Assembly: GCA_034336665.1 (NCBI GenBank)
Contig: CM067591.1
Location: 248,001 to 312,000 of the forward strand
Direction: 5' to 3'
Length of the DNA: 64,000 nt
Origin: Luscinia megarhynchos
Lineage: Eukaryota > Chordata > Aves > Passeriformes > Turdidae
Part shown: positions 52,979 to 63,955 of the stretch, piece after piece
How the letters are laid out: every line of letters starts with the position of its first letter
Position numbering within the stretch: position 1 is the first letter of the stretch
Translations under genes and position numbers: made by a program
Notes under the pieces: model-generated
Told to the model about the DNA's origin: nothing
The model's database searches: none
What the model saw: only the letters and a program-made list of their open reading frames with translations

Positions 52979-55900
52979 CTGCCAGGGAAGGAGAAACCCA
53001 GCACAGTGACAGGGAGCAAGGGCAAAAAGGGCCCTAATCCCCATCAGGATCTGTGTGTCCAGAGCCAGGAACTGCCAGGGAAAGGACAAGCCCAGCACAG
53101 CGACAGGGAGAGAGCAAACCCAGCACAGTGACAGGGAGTTTGGGCCCCAATCCCCATCAGGAACTGTGTGTCCAGGGCCAGGAACTGCCAGGGAAAGGAC
53201 AAACCCAGCACAGTGACAGGGGAGAGAGCAAACCCCAGCACAGTGACAGGGAGAGAAGCAAACCCCAGCACAGTGACAGGGAGCAAGGGCAAAAGGGCCC
53301 CTAATCCCCATCAGCACCTTGTGTGTCCAGGGCCAGGAACTGCCAGGGAAAGGACAAACCCAGCACAGTGACAGGGAGAGAGCAAACCCAGCACAGTGAC
53401 AGGGAGTTTGGGCCCCAATCCCCATCAGGACCCTGTGTGTCCAGGGCCAGGAACATCCAGGGAAGGGACAAACCCAGCACAGTGACAGGGAGAGAAGCAA
53501 ACCCAGCACAGTGACAGGGAGTTGGGCCCAGGGAGGCAAGAAGGGCCCCAGTGACAGGAAAAGGTCCAGCCTGGTGACTCTGGAAGTGCAGCCCCCTCTC
53601 TGTGGGCTGTAACAATCTCAGAGCTCAGACCGAGCTGCCCTTTCCCCCTTCCCTCTTCTCCAGCCAAACCCCGGGTGTACCTCCCACTCCAGGCCCCTCT
53701 TCCCTCAGGTTCCCTCCATCCCAGGGCCAGCTCTGGAGCCTCCCTCCTCCTCCCCCTCTCCCAGAGCCCACAGCTTGTTGTTCCCACACTTCCCAGGTGG
53801 GAATCAGCTGCCAGGGAAGGTGACAGGGTGGCCTGGCCCCAAGAGGGCACAGAGCAGAGCCCCCAGGCACGGCTGCAATCCTCCTTTGCTCCTCCTGCCC
53901 CCGGCTTCCCTCCGTGTGCCCAGAGCTCTGCAGGAGATGCTGCTTCACCCCCAGCTCAAACCCCAGCTGGGCTGCCCTGCCAGGGCCTGGCCCGGCTCTG
54001 ACTGAGCTTTATGGGGTAATTGTCAGCAGTTTCAGCAGTTTCAGCCTCCTCGTCCTTTGCAGAGGGATCCGGGGCCGTGACTCAGCTGAGCTCCCGGAGT
54101 GATTTTATGGGTGATGAAGGCAATTGCTCAACTGCTGCTGCTCCCAGCGGGCAGCCCCAGGCTGAGCCCAGCTCCAGGAGCCCGGGCAGCTCCCCGAGCC
54201 CTTCCCCTGAGCCGGCACAGCCCGGGACTGGCTCTGGGGGAGGCTCTGGGGACCCAGCCCAGCCTTTCCTTGCAGGGGCTGCCCAGCTCCAGGGCTTTTC
54301 CCACCTGTGAAACCCTCCCAATGCCTCTGAACCCCCCACCTCAGCCTGCCCAGTATTTCTGCAGCTCTGTGAGCCAAACTCATCCCGGTCCTTGGCTCAT
54401 TCTCACCCAACCAGCCCCGGCTGGGCCGTGCATCCCTCGCTGCCAGGGCTGTGCCAGCCCAGCTCTGCCTGCTGCTCTCCAGAGGCACCTCTGGCTGTGC
54501 CCAGGATCCAACCCAGCTGGGATTGCTCACCCCACACAGCTGGGATTGCTCACACAGCCTGGCACCCACACCGTGCCCTGGCACCCACACCGTGCCCTGT
54601 GCTGGCACCAGGGATTGCTGCTCCAGGGCCACCTGAGCTCTGCAGCGCCAGGATCCCTGCCAGGACCCAGCCCTCCTGTCCCTTTTCCCTGCCAGGACCC
54701 AGCCCCCTCTGCCTGCTCTCCCTGCCAGGACCCAGCCCCCAGCCCCACCTGCCTGCCCTCCCTGCCAGGACCCAGCCCCCAGCCCCACCTGCCTGCTCTC
54801 CCTGCCAGGATGCAGCCCCATTGTCCCTTTTCCCTGCCAGGACCCAGCTCCCTCTGCCTGCCCTCCCTGCCAGGACCCAGCCCCCCTGTCCCTTTTCCCT
54901 ACCAGGACCCAGCCCGCCTGTCCCCTTTCCCTCCAGGGCCTGGGACGGGCACTCACCATGGTGAAGATGCCAGCCCCGAGCAGAGCGTAGATGGCGTGCA
55001 GCCACGGCACCTGCAGGACAGACAGGGACAGACGGGCACAGCTGGCACAGCTGGCACAGCTGGGCACCACGGCCTGCCCGGGCTCCATTCCCCAGGGATT
55101 TGGCTCCCAGGCGGAGGGGAAAGTTGGGAATGTTCTCTAAAACCCCTGCAGGACTTGCACCACTTTCAATTCCAGCGGTTTTTGGGAACATTCCTGTGGC
55201 ACAGAGCAGGGCACGGGGCCTTGGCTGCCCCCTCTGCATCCAGCAAACATCGGGTGCTGGTTATTCCAAACAGCCCTCGGCCCCGGGAGTGTCCTGCGGA
55301 AATCCGGGGATGCTTCGGGCTGGAAGGGACCTCAAAGCCCGTCCAGTGTCCCGCGGCAGGGACGGGGACAGCGCCCACTGTCCCTGCCCCGCCTGGGGGC
55401 TGCCGGGGCTCAGCCACGGCCCGGCCCCTCTCCCTGATGGGAGCACTTCGGAGCAGGTTTATTTACCCAAACACGCTGATCCCGCTGAAGAAACACCAAA
55501 TATCCCAAGAGCCGGAGCCAGCTCTGATTTGCCTGAGGGAGCAGCTGGGTCTTTGCCAGGGGAGGTTTGGGGAAAGGTTCTTGCCCCGCCTGAGCAGCTC
55601 CCCAGAGCTCCAGCACAAGGTGGGATTGCTGGGATGTCCTGAGCAGGGACAGGAGCTGCTGGGTCCCTTCCCCCCGAGGATACTCCGTGATTAATTAACA
55701 AGCACAATTTAAGTGTGTTCATCTCTGGGAGGCCCAGGGGGAACTTCACGGAGCTCAGCCCCTGCAGTGGCCCAGAGGAACCGGGAGAAGGAGCTGGCTC
55801 AGCCTGAGATGGGCTCAGCGAGGGCAGGGCTGTTCCTGCCTCTGCACATTTCTGCCTCTCTCCGGAGCAGCTGCGGGCTCCTCACACTGTGCTGATCCCA

Positions 55901-58900
55901 GGAGAGGAGCAGGGGCACTGGCAGCTGCTCCAGCCTCACATTCCCGCTGGCAGGAGGAGAAGCTCCAGCCCAGACAGCCAAAATCCAGCGCTCTGCCCTG
56001 CCCAGGCTGGATTTGCCCAGCAGCAGCTCCAGGGCTGGGATCTCCCGGAGTCTCCCCGAGGCCAGAGGGGCTGGGGAGGGGTTTGGGACCCCAGGAGCCT
56101 CTCAGCCTGGCCCCAGCCCTTCCCTCGCCCACCCCCACGCCCCAGGGGCTCCCTGTGACCCCTCCCAGGCTCAGACACCCTTGGGTGCAGCCCAGCCCTG
56201 CTCCAGGACTTCCCCTGGGCACAGGCGGGGCCAGGAGGGGCTGGAGAGGCCAAGGAAGAGGCTGGAGCAGCGTGAGGGCTTGGTAGGGCCCTGGGGGCAC
56301 CCAGGGGTGTCACTGTCCCCTGAGGGTCACCCAGGGTCATTGCTGAGGCACCAGGGTTTGAACTCGGCAGGGCTGGGTGTGAGTCCTGGGTCCAAGTCCT
56401 GCCCTGGACTCGGGACAGAGTTTAACCTGCTCATTTCCCTGGTTCTGCTGAGGGGAAAGTGAGGCCTGAGCTGTGCTCAGGGGAGACCCCTCTGCATCCA
56501 GGGGCCCCAGCACAGGAGGGGCAGGGAGGGGCTCAGGTGAGACCCCTCTGCATCCAGGGGTCCCAGCACAGGAGGGGCAGGGAGGGGCTCAGGGGAGGCC
56601 AGGGGGGGACACGGAGCTGCTGCAGGGCTGGAGCCGGGCTGGGAGGGCTGGGGGCTCAGCTGGAGAGGAGAAGGGTCCAGGAGAGCTCAGAGCCCCTGCA
56701 GGGCATGGAGGGGCTCCAGGAGAGCTGCAGAGGGGCTGGGGCAGGGATGGAGGGGCAGACACAGGGAATGGCTCCCAGTGCAGAGGGAGGGATGGGTGGG
56801 ATGCTGGGAATTGAGAATTGCTGGCTGTGAGGGTGGGGAGGGGCTGGGGTGGAATTCCCAGAGCAGCTGGGGCTGCCCCATCCCTGGAAATGCCCAAGGC
56901 CAGGCTGGAGCAGCCCGGGACAGCAGGAGGTGTCCCTGCCATGGGCTCTGGGGTCCCTCCTGACAGAAACCATCCCAAAATTCCAGCACCAGGAGCAGCA
57001 GGAAACGTCCTCAGCCTGGGCCAGCTCCATCCTTGAGCGTGTCCCACAGCCCACCCCAGGGAGTGGCCCCTGCTCCTCCCTCCCCCCATTTTTGGGGGCT
57101 CACCCCCGCTCCCAGCACGCCCAGTATGGCCCAGTCTGGCCCAGCTGGTGACTCACGTATTGGTAGGGCAGGATGACAGCCAGGACCAGCCCCCCCAGGA
57201 ACAGCACCATGAGCAGCACGAAGAGAACGCCCTGGTACGAGGTGAAGTCAAACTGGGGGAGGGAGAGTGTGCTGGTCAGGGAGTGTCCTGATCAGGGAGT
57301 GTCCCTGTCCCATCCCAGGGAATGTCCTGACCCAAGGAATGTCCCTGTTCCATCCCAGGAGAATGTCCCTGTCCCATCTGTCCCACTAACCCAGGACACC
57401 ATCCCAGGGAATGTCCTGATCCAAGGAATGTCCCATTCTAAGGGAATTTCCTTTCCCAAAGGAATGTCCCATCCCAGGGGAATGTCCTGATCAGGAAATG
57501 TCCTGATCCCAGAGAATGTCCCTGTCCCATCCCAGGGAATGTCCCTGTCCCATCCCAGGGGAATGTCCTGATCCAGAGAATGTTCCTGTCCCATCCCAGG
57601 GAATGTCCCATCCCAGGGGATATCCCTGTCCCATCCCAGGTGTCCCTGTCCCACCCCAGGGAATGTCCCTGTCCCATCCCAGGGATGTCCTTTCCCAAAG
57701 CAATGTCCCAGCCCAGGGCTGCACCCCCTGCAGACGCCCAGGCACAGCTGGAGCTCCCAACCCCCTCTGGGCTCGCCCGGGGCTGCTCCTGCCCCCCCAC
57801 CCCAGAGCCAGGGCTCCCCAAATCCCCTCGGTGCCACCACACTCCAGGAATCCACCACACCCCTTCTGTATCCCACAGCCCAATCCCCCAAAATTCCCAG
57901 GGTACCACCCTCCAGCCCCTTCCAGCCCCACTGACACATCCCAAAAACCCCAATTGTCCCCACACACCAGCACCTTCCAGCCCCATTTACACCTATGGCA
58001 CATCCCAAACCACACAAATCTCATTTTATTCCCACACACCAGCACCTTCCAGCCCCATTTACACCTGATCCACATCTACCTGATCCACATCCACATCTAC
58101 ATTTATACCTGATCCACATTAACATCCCAATGCACAAAAAATCTCCTTTTATTCCCATATATCAGCACCTTCCAGCCCCATTTACACCCATGGCACATCC
58201 CAAACCACACAAATCTCATTTTATTCCCACACATCAGCACCTTCCAGCCCCATTTACATCCCAGCCAGTCCCTCCCCAGCACGTCCTGATCTGCTCCAAC
58301 CTTGTGGTGACATCCCCTCGTCCCTCAGGCTGCTCCTGTCCCCAGAACCTTCCAGCCCCGCCCTGTCCCTTCCCCCAGGGGGGCTCCCCCAGTCCCACCT
58401 TGCTCTGGAAGCTGAAGATGGTGACAGACAGACACACCAGGGCCGTGATCCCAAGGCACAGCAGCACTGACTTGGTGTTGTAGTAACTGCAAAATCAGCA
58501 GGAAAAGCCCGTTTGGGCCATTCCCACAGAGATGGGAAGGGGGGATTCAGACAAGGAGAGACGGAACTGTGCTGAATTATCAACATTCCACATTAAGGGT
58601 GAAAAGGGAAGGACAGGAAAAAGCCTGGATGGGTTTTCCTGCGTTTTGAAGGACAGAGGGGCAGGCAGGAGGATCAGCCCCAACCCAGGGACAGGCAGGG
58701 AATGGGGACGATCCTGGCTGGAGGTGACAAAAGCAGCAGGACAAGAGTGGCTGCAGAGGAGGGGAGCAGGACAGAGGCTGCAGCTCAGGCTGGGGGTTCC
58801 AGCTGCAGATTTGGGCTGCTCAGCGCTCGGCTCAGCCGCTCCTGCTCTGCCTGGGGGGGTGCAGCCGCTGGAGCTTTCCCTGCAGCTGCTGAGGCTGCAG

Positions 58901-61900
58901 CTCCCTTTGTCCCGGGCGACATCCAGCCCCAGCCCTGGTCACGTCCCTCTCTCCAGGCTCCCACGTCAGCAGGAGCAGATTCCCCCGTGCAGACGAGCAC
59001 AGGGAACAGGCTGTGGGACACAGATTCCTGAAAGTGCTGGAAAAAATCCCCTGGCTCACTGCAGCCCCACCTGCCTGGGAGCTGCCCCGGGAGCAACGTG
59101 GGATCAGGGTGGGGTCACCTCCAGCCCACCCGGTGCTGCCCTGTCCCAGCCCCACGGGCTCTGCTGTGGAATTTGGGATGTGGGAATGCCCCAGATCTCT
59201 GCTGTGGGATTTGGGATGTGGGAATGCCCCAGATCTCTCCTGTGGGATTTGGGATGTGGGAATGCCCCAGTGCTGCCCTGTCCCAGCCCCAGATCTCTCC
59301 TGCAGGATTTGGGATGTGGGAATGCCCCAGGGCTCTCCTGCAGGATTTGGGATGTGGGAATGCCCCAGATCTCTCCTGTGGGATTTGGGATGTGGGAATG
59401 CCCCAGTGCTGCCCTGTCCCAGCCCCAGGGCTCTCCTGCAGGATTTGGGATGTGGGAATGGAACAGGGAATGTTCTCAGGAAGAGACAGGACACAGGACA
59501 GTGCCCAACCCACCTGGAGAGCATTGCAGTGAGATAGGCCATGGACAGGGTCTGGGGGAACAGAGCCTGGTTAGAGCCCCCCTGCCATTGCAGGAGACCC
59601 CTCAACCCCACAGAAAAGGGCAGGGGAGCCCCTCAGACTCTCAGCAGAAGGAACTCTGGCAGCACTCAGAACATTTCAGTGACTGGAGAGGGCAGAGGGG
59701 GGCAAACAGCACAGGAGATCCCCTGCTCCTGCACCCCTCCCACCCCACCAGCTCCCAGCCCACCAGCTCCCAGCCCACTTTCCAGTTCCCATCCCTGCTC
59801 CCACCCCATCAGCTCCCAGCCCCAGTTCCCACCCCACCTCCCATCCCAGCTCCCACCAGACTCCACGGATTATTTTTTGCAATTTTTTTAACAAAGCAGA
59901 CCCTCCCTTTTTTTCCTAGCTTCTCCCATCCCAGTGCAACCACGGCTGCTCAGCCCGAGCACAGGAAAACAGGAGGATGAAATTCCCACTTTTCCCCAGC
60001 CCTGTGCCTGTCCTTGGAGGCAGATGTTGGCCAGATGTGCTACTCACAAAGATGCTGAGCAGGATCAGGTTCCATGGGAAGTGTCTCCTGCAAAGGAAAG
60101 GGGCCACTCAGCAGGGCTGTGCCAGGGCCTGGGACCATGCAGTAATTAGTGCCTGGGAGGGTCATTAATGGCCAGGAGGGTAATTAGTGACCCCGCTGGG
60201 TAATTGGTGCCTGTGCTGGCAGCCTCAGGGCACGTGGGTCCTGCCGGGCCAGGAGGACAAACGCCCCCAGGATGTTCCTGCTGCGCTGGGAGCTGCCAGG
60301 AGCTCCCTCTGCAGTGAACTCCCAAAGTGGAGAGCTGCAAACGGGGCAGGTTCTGCACAGTCACGGCTGCAATCAGAGCCCTGAGCTGCTTCAGGCCTGG
60401 GGCAGCTGTTCCAGCTGCTGGCAGGTCACAGCTGGGGCTGCCCCGCCCTGGCAGTGCCCCCGGGACAGGGGAAGGGGTCCCTGCAGGGCAGGGGGGGCAC
60501 TGGGTGTTCCATGATCCCATGGAAACATTCCATGAGCTGGGGGCTGGCCCAGCTCCACCCCTGCCCCATAACAGGGCTGGGAGCCTGGGGAGAACATCCC
60601 AGGCTGGCACAGAGCCCAGAGGGACCCTTCACCTGGGGGGACAGACCCCAGACCCCAGAGGGACCCCAGAGCTTTACCTGGGCCCGGAGCAGCAGGCAAG
60701 GATCAGGTAGGTGACAAAGAAAACAGCGCTGCAAGGAGAGAGGGAGGGAGAGCTCAGGGGGGAAACCAGCCTGGGGTGGGGCAGGGGGCAGTTCCCACGG
60801 GTGGGGCAGGGGGCCGTTCCCACGGGTGGGGATGCTGGAAATGCAAACACCCTGTGGGTGGATCAAGGTGCTTCCCACCCTCTCCCTGAGCCCCTTCCTG
60901 CCCCAGGGCCTCCTCTGCGTGTGCCCATCTCCAGGCGGGACAGAACACCCCTGGAAGAGCTGAGGGCTGGGTTTAGAGCAGAGCCAGGGCGGGCTCAGAC
61001 AGAGAGCACCCAAAGGTGCTCGTGGCAAACAGGGCTGGCTGGTGTTGGCTCTCAGGACATTCCTGCGTGGGACAGGAGGTCTCTTCTCTTCCCTCCCCCT
61101 CTCTCTGGCGCCCAACGTGGGGCTCGAACCCACGACCCTGAGATTACGAGTCCCATGCTCTCCCTGCCAGCTCAGTCTGTAGAGCAAGGGAGAGGAAGAA
61201 GAAGGAAAGAAGAGAGCAAGAGGAGAGAGGTAAAGGGAGGGGTGGTAGAGAGAGAGAGCAAGAAGAGAGCGATTTCCCATTTACAATACAATAAATCTTC
61301 TTCCATGATGAATATTCTAATTTCCACTAACCAATGTAACACAAGATACAAATTCTATAGCATTTACATACAGCCTATAGAAATCTCTATTTTAGCAGAG
61401 TGTGTTACATTTTAAACTCTAAAAACTAATCTTTGGGCCCTGGCAAGTCTTTCTGTGCCCTTTGGAGTTGCTCTCTGGCAGAGGGCATTGTTCTATCAAG
61501 AGGGGATTGCCTTCAGGGGCCATCCCATTGTTTCATGGTAATTCAGTAACTGAGGCTTGGCATCTCAAAAGTGGCTTTCATTTCAATCTCGCTCGTGGTT
61601 TCAGAACTGGGCATTCATATTTGCAAGATTTCTCTGTTTCATCTTTCCCAACAGGCTCAGGGCAGGAGGATCCGTTCAGGGAAGGGCTCAGGGATGAGCC
61701 CAGGGCAGGAGAACTCTCCCAGCTCAGTGGGAGCCCATCCCACAGTGCCTACCCAGCCCCACCCAGGTCCTGGCAGGTTTTACCTGCCAGGATTTGACCC
61801 CTGTCAAGGCAGAGCAGCCCCAGAGCTGAGGGAGGCTGTCCTGCCCCAGCTGGGTGTTTTTCCAGGCTCTGGGAGCTGCTCTGCCCAGGGCAGCAGCTCT

Positions 61901-63955
61901 GGCTGTGCCGATGGCTCCCGATAGCCAGTGACCCCCAGGCGAGCCCAGAGCCACGAGGGCAGGGCACAGAGATAAAGGCAGGCCCAGCTCTCCCACTGGG
62001 AAAGCAGGAAAGGCACCTGGACACGGCTGAGCAGCTGGGAGCTGTGCTGGGAGCAGAGAGCCAGCGGGGCTGCAGTGCCCTGGCTGCTCTGGGCTCGTTC
62101 CACTGTGCCAGGCAGCACTGGGAAAACATCCCAGGGCTCCCAGTCCATTTAAACATCCTGGGGCTGCCAGGTTCATTTGGACATCCCAGAACTCCCAGTT
62201 CATTTAAACATCCCAGAATTCCCAGTTCGTTTAAACATCCCAGAACTCCCAGTTCATTTAAACATCCCAGAACTCCCAGGTCATTTAAACATCCCAGGGC
62301 TCCCAGTTCATTTAAACATCCCAGAACTCCCAGTTCATTTAAACATCCCAGAACTCCCAGTTCATTTAAACATCCCAGGGACTCCCAGTTCATTTAAACA
62401 TCCCAGAACTCCCAGTTCATTTAAACATCCCGGGGCTGCCAGGGTCATTCACAGAGGTCTCTGGTTAGGGAGGAGATCCAGGCACAGAGCAGGAAAAGCA
62501 TTTGGAGACACTGGGATGGAGGGAAGGGCTTGGCTTGCTGGGCAGTGAAAAAACCGACAAAATGAAAGTTGTGGAGTGGCCTGGGTGGGAAGGGAGCGAT
62601 ATCAGACTCAGGGCTGCAGACCCGGAGTTGGAAAGCGCCCAACTTAAAAACAGCTACAACGGAGGATTTCTGCAGTTTCCCGGGAAACTCCCCGTTTTTC
62701 TCTGGTTTTCAGCAGGGAATGCTCAGGCATTCACTTGGCCCTGGTCTCTAGAGCCGTGTCTGGGGCGTGGTTGCAGTTCCCTCCTCTGGCGTCTCTGGCT
62801 CATCCAGGTGAGATTTTCCCACCTGCTCACCTCGGGCTCAGCCATGGACTGAGCTGGGGCTGCCCCTGGCAGGGTCCCCGGCCTGGGGCAGGGGGAGGTG
62901 TCCCTGCCCGGCAGGGGAGGCTCCAGCGGCTTTAACCCAACCCATCCACGGTTCCGCGCCCTGCCCCGGCTGCCCCGGGCACTTTGGAGAGATTCCTCAC
63001 CCACAGGGCAGAGAAGTGTTGGGGACCCTCCCAGCTCCCCACAGCCCCTCCAGGCTGTCTGGAGCACCCGGGAGCAGCCAGGGATACTCACTAGGACGCC
63101 CAGTACCAGGCAGAGTGGGTCTGGATGTAGCCCTTGACCGGCTCACTGCAAGACAAGGAAAGATCTGAGCAGGAAAATCGCAATCGCTGCCAGCTCCCTG
63201 CCCAGGAGCAGCCCCAGGGAGGGGATTAAAGCCCAGAATTGAGTGAACCCCTGTGCAGAGGGTTCCAGCTGCTGCTGGGAAGGGCAGCCCTGGTCCCACA
63301 GTTCCACCCCGGGGCTGGCTGGGAATGGCTCCCACGGGGAATTAGGGAGCCCAAATCCTCGGGCTGGCAGCGATCCATTATTTATTCTGGAGGCAACGTG
63401 AGCCACACACACCCCGAGCTCGGTCACCTGAGCTGGAGAGGGGCTGAGCAGGGGGGGAGCCCAGCCCTGGAGCTGGGTCTGGTGAGTGCCACGGGGAAAC
63501 CCAGCAGCTCCTGAGCAGGGGATAACCCAGGGTGGGTGATACAATCCCGGGAATGGGAGTGAAACCCGGCAGCTCCTGAGCAGGGGATCAGCCAGGGGAT
63601 AACCCAGGGGATAACCCTGGATGGGGGATCCAATCCCGGGAATGGGAGCAAAACCCAGCAGCTCCTGAGCAGGGGATAACCCAGGGTGGGTGATACAATC
63701 CCGGGAATGGGAGTGAAACCCAGCAGCTCCTGCCCAGGGGCTCGCTCAGGATGGGGGATCCAATCCCGGGAATGGGTGGGACTGAGGGACCTCTGAGTGT
63801 TCCTTCAGCTTCACTTTTCTATTGTAACATTCCAAAAAACCCCAGGAGTGGCACAACTCCCGGGTGGCTCAGGACACGCCCGGCACCTACCAGAAGGTGA
63901 AGAAAGCCACGATGACCACGGTGACCAGGAGCTGGACCATCAGGATGGCATAAAC
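52829..63955 (-). CDS. FAIM2: FAIM2 (LFG2/TMBIM2), last nine coding exons
   Basis: Nine minus-strand exons join in phase to 211 residues: 63955-63891, 63145-63092, 60728-60678, 60087-60048, 59551-59514, 58486-58399, 57252-57157, 55010-54957, 52978-52829. All are bounded by AG and GT. The product starts at VYAILMVQLLVTVVIVAFFT and ends LQFFGSSQE, corresponding to about the last two thirds of mammalian FAIM2 (316 aa). All seven helices of the BI-1/TMBIM fold are present. The two conserved aspartates, in FLALDTQ and in NIYLDIIYIF, match the pH-sensing pair of the family. LCLGITALVCLSVT and SPEEYIFGALNIYLD favour FAIM2 over GRINA or TMBIM1. Family knowledge: FAIM2 is a neuron-enriched Golgi/ER/plasma membrane protein that blocks Fas-induced apoptosis and affects calcium. 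The cytosolic Pro-rich N-terminus lies outside the window. Confidence 0.93.
53000..53545. repeat. FAIM2 last-intron array containing copies of the last exon's 3' splice site
   Basis: Two interleaved units. One is GCACAGTGACAGGGAG plus AGCAAACCCA. The other repeats the exon edge: CCCCATCAG..., TGTGTGTCCAG and GGCCAGGAACTGCCAGGG. Exon-edge copies lie near 53039-53085, 53150-53196, 53306-53352 and 53420-53465, and on the minus strand read FLALDTQ(I/F/V/G).MG. The copy nearest 53450 has ACATCCAGG instead of ACTGCCAGG, losing the AG at the junction. Confidence 0.9.
54650..54930. repeat. CCTGCCAGGACCCAGCCCCC minisatellite, FAIM2 intron
   Basis: About seven copies of a unit of roughly 40 bp pairing CCCTGCCAGGACCCAGCCCC with TGCCTGCTCTC or TGTCCCTTTTC. 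It lies just downstream of the penultimate exon donor. Confidence 0.82.
54957..55010 (-). CDS. FAIM2: FAIM2 exon: helix 6
   Basis: This 54-bp exon encodes VPWLHAIYALLGAGIFTM. The acceptor is TGTCCTGCAG and the donor ATG|GTGAGT. Confidence 0.92.
55305..55388 (-). mobile_element. CR1 LINE 3' end (reverse), FAIM2 intron
   Basis: GGGCTGGAAGGGACCTCAAA then CCAGTGTCCCGCGGCAGGGA. A sense CR1-type motif (GATGTCCTGAGCAGGGACAG) follows at about 55632. Confidence 0.7.
56790..56985 (+). mobile_element. CR1 LINE fragment, FAIM2 intron
   Basis: GGAATTCCCAGAGCAGCTGG, GGCTGCCCCATCCCTGGAAA and GGCCAGGCTGGAGCAGCC are CR1 sense-strand blocks. Confidence 0.8.
57157..57252 (-). CDS. FAIM2: FAIM2 exon: helix 5
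   Basis: This 96-bp exon encodes FDFTSYQGVLFVLLMVLFLG then GLVLAVILPYQY. The acceptor is CCTCCCCCAG and the donor TAC|GTGAGT. Confidence 0.92.
57262..57700. repeat. CCCATCCCAGGGAATGTCC minisatellite, FAIM2 intron
   Basis: Units of about 20-24 bp (CCCTGTCCCATCCCAGGGAA plus TGT) start right next to the acceptor side of the helix 5 exon. Confidence 0.85.
57958..58262. repeat. CACCAGCACCTTCCAGCCCC long-period repeat, FAIM2 intron
   Basis: About four copies of CAGCACCTTCCAGCCCCATT plus TACACC(TATGGCACATCCC), with a longer partial unit that includes CAAATCTCATTTTATTCCCA. Confidence 0.8.
58399..58486 (-). CDS. FAIM2: FAIM2 exon: helix 4
   Basis: This 88-bp exon encodes YYNTKSVLLCLGITALVCLS then VTIFSFQSK. 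The acceptor is GATTTTGCAG and the donor AAG|GTGGGA. Confidence 0.92.
59150..59465. repeat. GGGATTTGGGATGTGGGAATG minisatellite, FAIM2 intron
   Basis: About seven copies of a roughly 42-bp unit (TGTGGGATTTGGGATGTGGG, AATGCCCCAGATCTCTCC), some extended by a CCCAGTGCTGCCCTGTCCCA block. Confidence 0.87.
59514..59551 (-). CDS. FAIM2: FAIM2 micro-exon: helix 3
   Basis: This 38-bp exon encodes TLSMAYLTAMLS plus two bases of Ser. It is bounded by CCCCCAG and CCAG|GTGGGT. Its small size makes it easy to miss in automatic prediction. Confidence 0.88.
59740..59862. repeat. CCCACCAGCTCCCAGC short array, FAIM2 intron
   Basis: Five to six imperfect copies of CACCAGCTCCCAGCCC and related CAGTTCCCACCCC. 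Confidence 0.7.
60048..60087 (-). CDS. FAIM2: FAIM2 exon: helix 3 start
   Basis: This 40-bp exon encodes RHFPWNLILLSIF, the family's (R)RHFPWN motif. The donor is TTT|GTGAGT. Confidence 0.9.
60678..60728 (-). CDS. FAIM2: FAIM2 exon: helix 2
   Basis: This 51-bp exon encodes AVFFVTYLILACCSGPR. The acceptor is TCTCCTTGCAG and the donor CCCAG|GTAAAG. Confidence 0.9.
61106..61190 (-). pseudogene. tRNA-Lys-like sequence with CCA end and inverted D-arm
   Basis: On the minus strand the T arm (GTGGGTTCGAGCCCCAC), acceptor strand (GTTGGGCG) and a 3' CCA are intact, and the anticodon arm reads ACTCGTAATCTCAGGG (CGT where tRNA-Lys has CTT). The D-arm is present but reversed: GCTCAGTCTGTAG lies on the plus strand at 61170-61182, between TGCTCT (61156-61161) and AGAGCA (61181-61186). 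An encoded CCA points to reverse transcription of a mature tRNA or a retroviral primer-binding site, not a live tRNA gene. Confidence 0.65.
61190..61660. mobile_element. AT-rich insert next to the tRNA-like sequence
   Basis: A GA-rich stretch (61185-61275) followed by about 400 bases of AT-rich unique sequence sharply unlike the flanking intron. Its join to a primer-binding-site-like tRNA motif suggests a retroelement remnant, but no coding domain is visible. Confidence 0.35.
62140..62445. repeat. 27-bp minisatellite CCCAGTTCATTTAAACATC
   Basis: About eleven copies of CCAGAACTCCCAGTTCATTT plus AAACATC in a FAIM2 intron, several identical over the whole unit. Confidence 0.92.
63092..63145 (-). 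CDS. FAIM2: FAIM2 exon: loop and helix 2 start
   Basis: This 54-bp exon encodes EPVKGYIQTHSAWYWASY (Tyr split). It matches the mammalian DPVKDYVQANPGWYWASY. The donor is TCCTA|GTGAGT. Confidence 0.9.
63478..63775. repeat. Long-unit minisatellite near the FAIM2 helix 1 exon
   Basis: Four to five copies of a unit up to about 120 bp built from ACCCAGCAGCTCCTGAGCAG, GGGATAACCCAGG and ATACAATCCCGGGAATGGGA. Confidence 0.85.
63891..63955 (-). CDS. FAIM2: FAIM2 exon: transmembrane helix 1
   Basis: It encodes VYAILMVQLLVTVVIVAFFT then FC (Cys split). The acceptor is CCCTGCAG and the donor CTG|GTAGGT. It is the first FAIM2 exon inside the window. Confidence 0.9.

Noticed and set aside
61106..61190. 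A functional tRNA gene
   Set aside because: The D-arm is inverted, the CCA end is encoded, and no foldable full cloverleaf or terminator-like T run is present.
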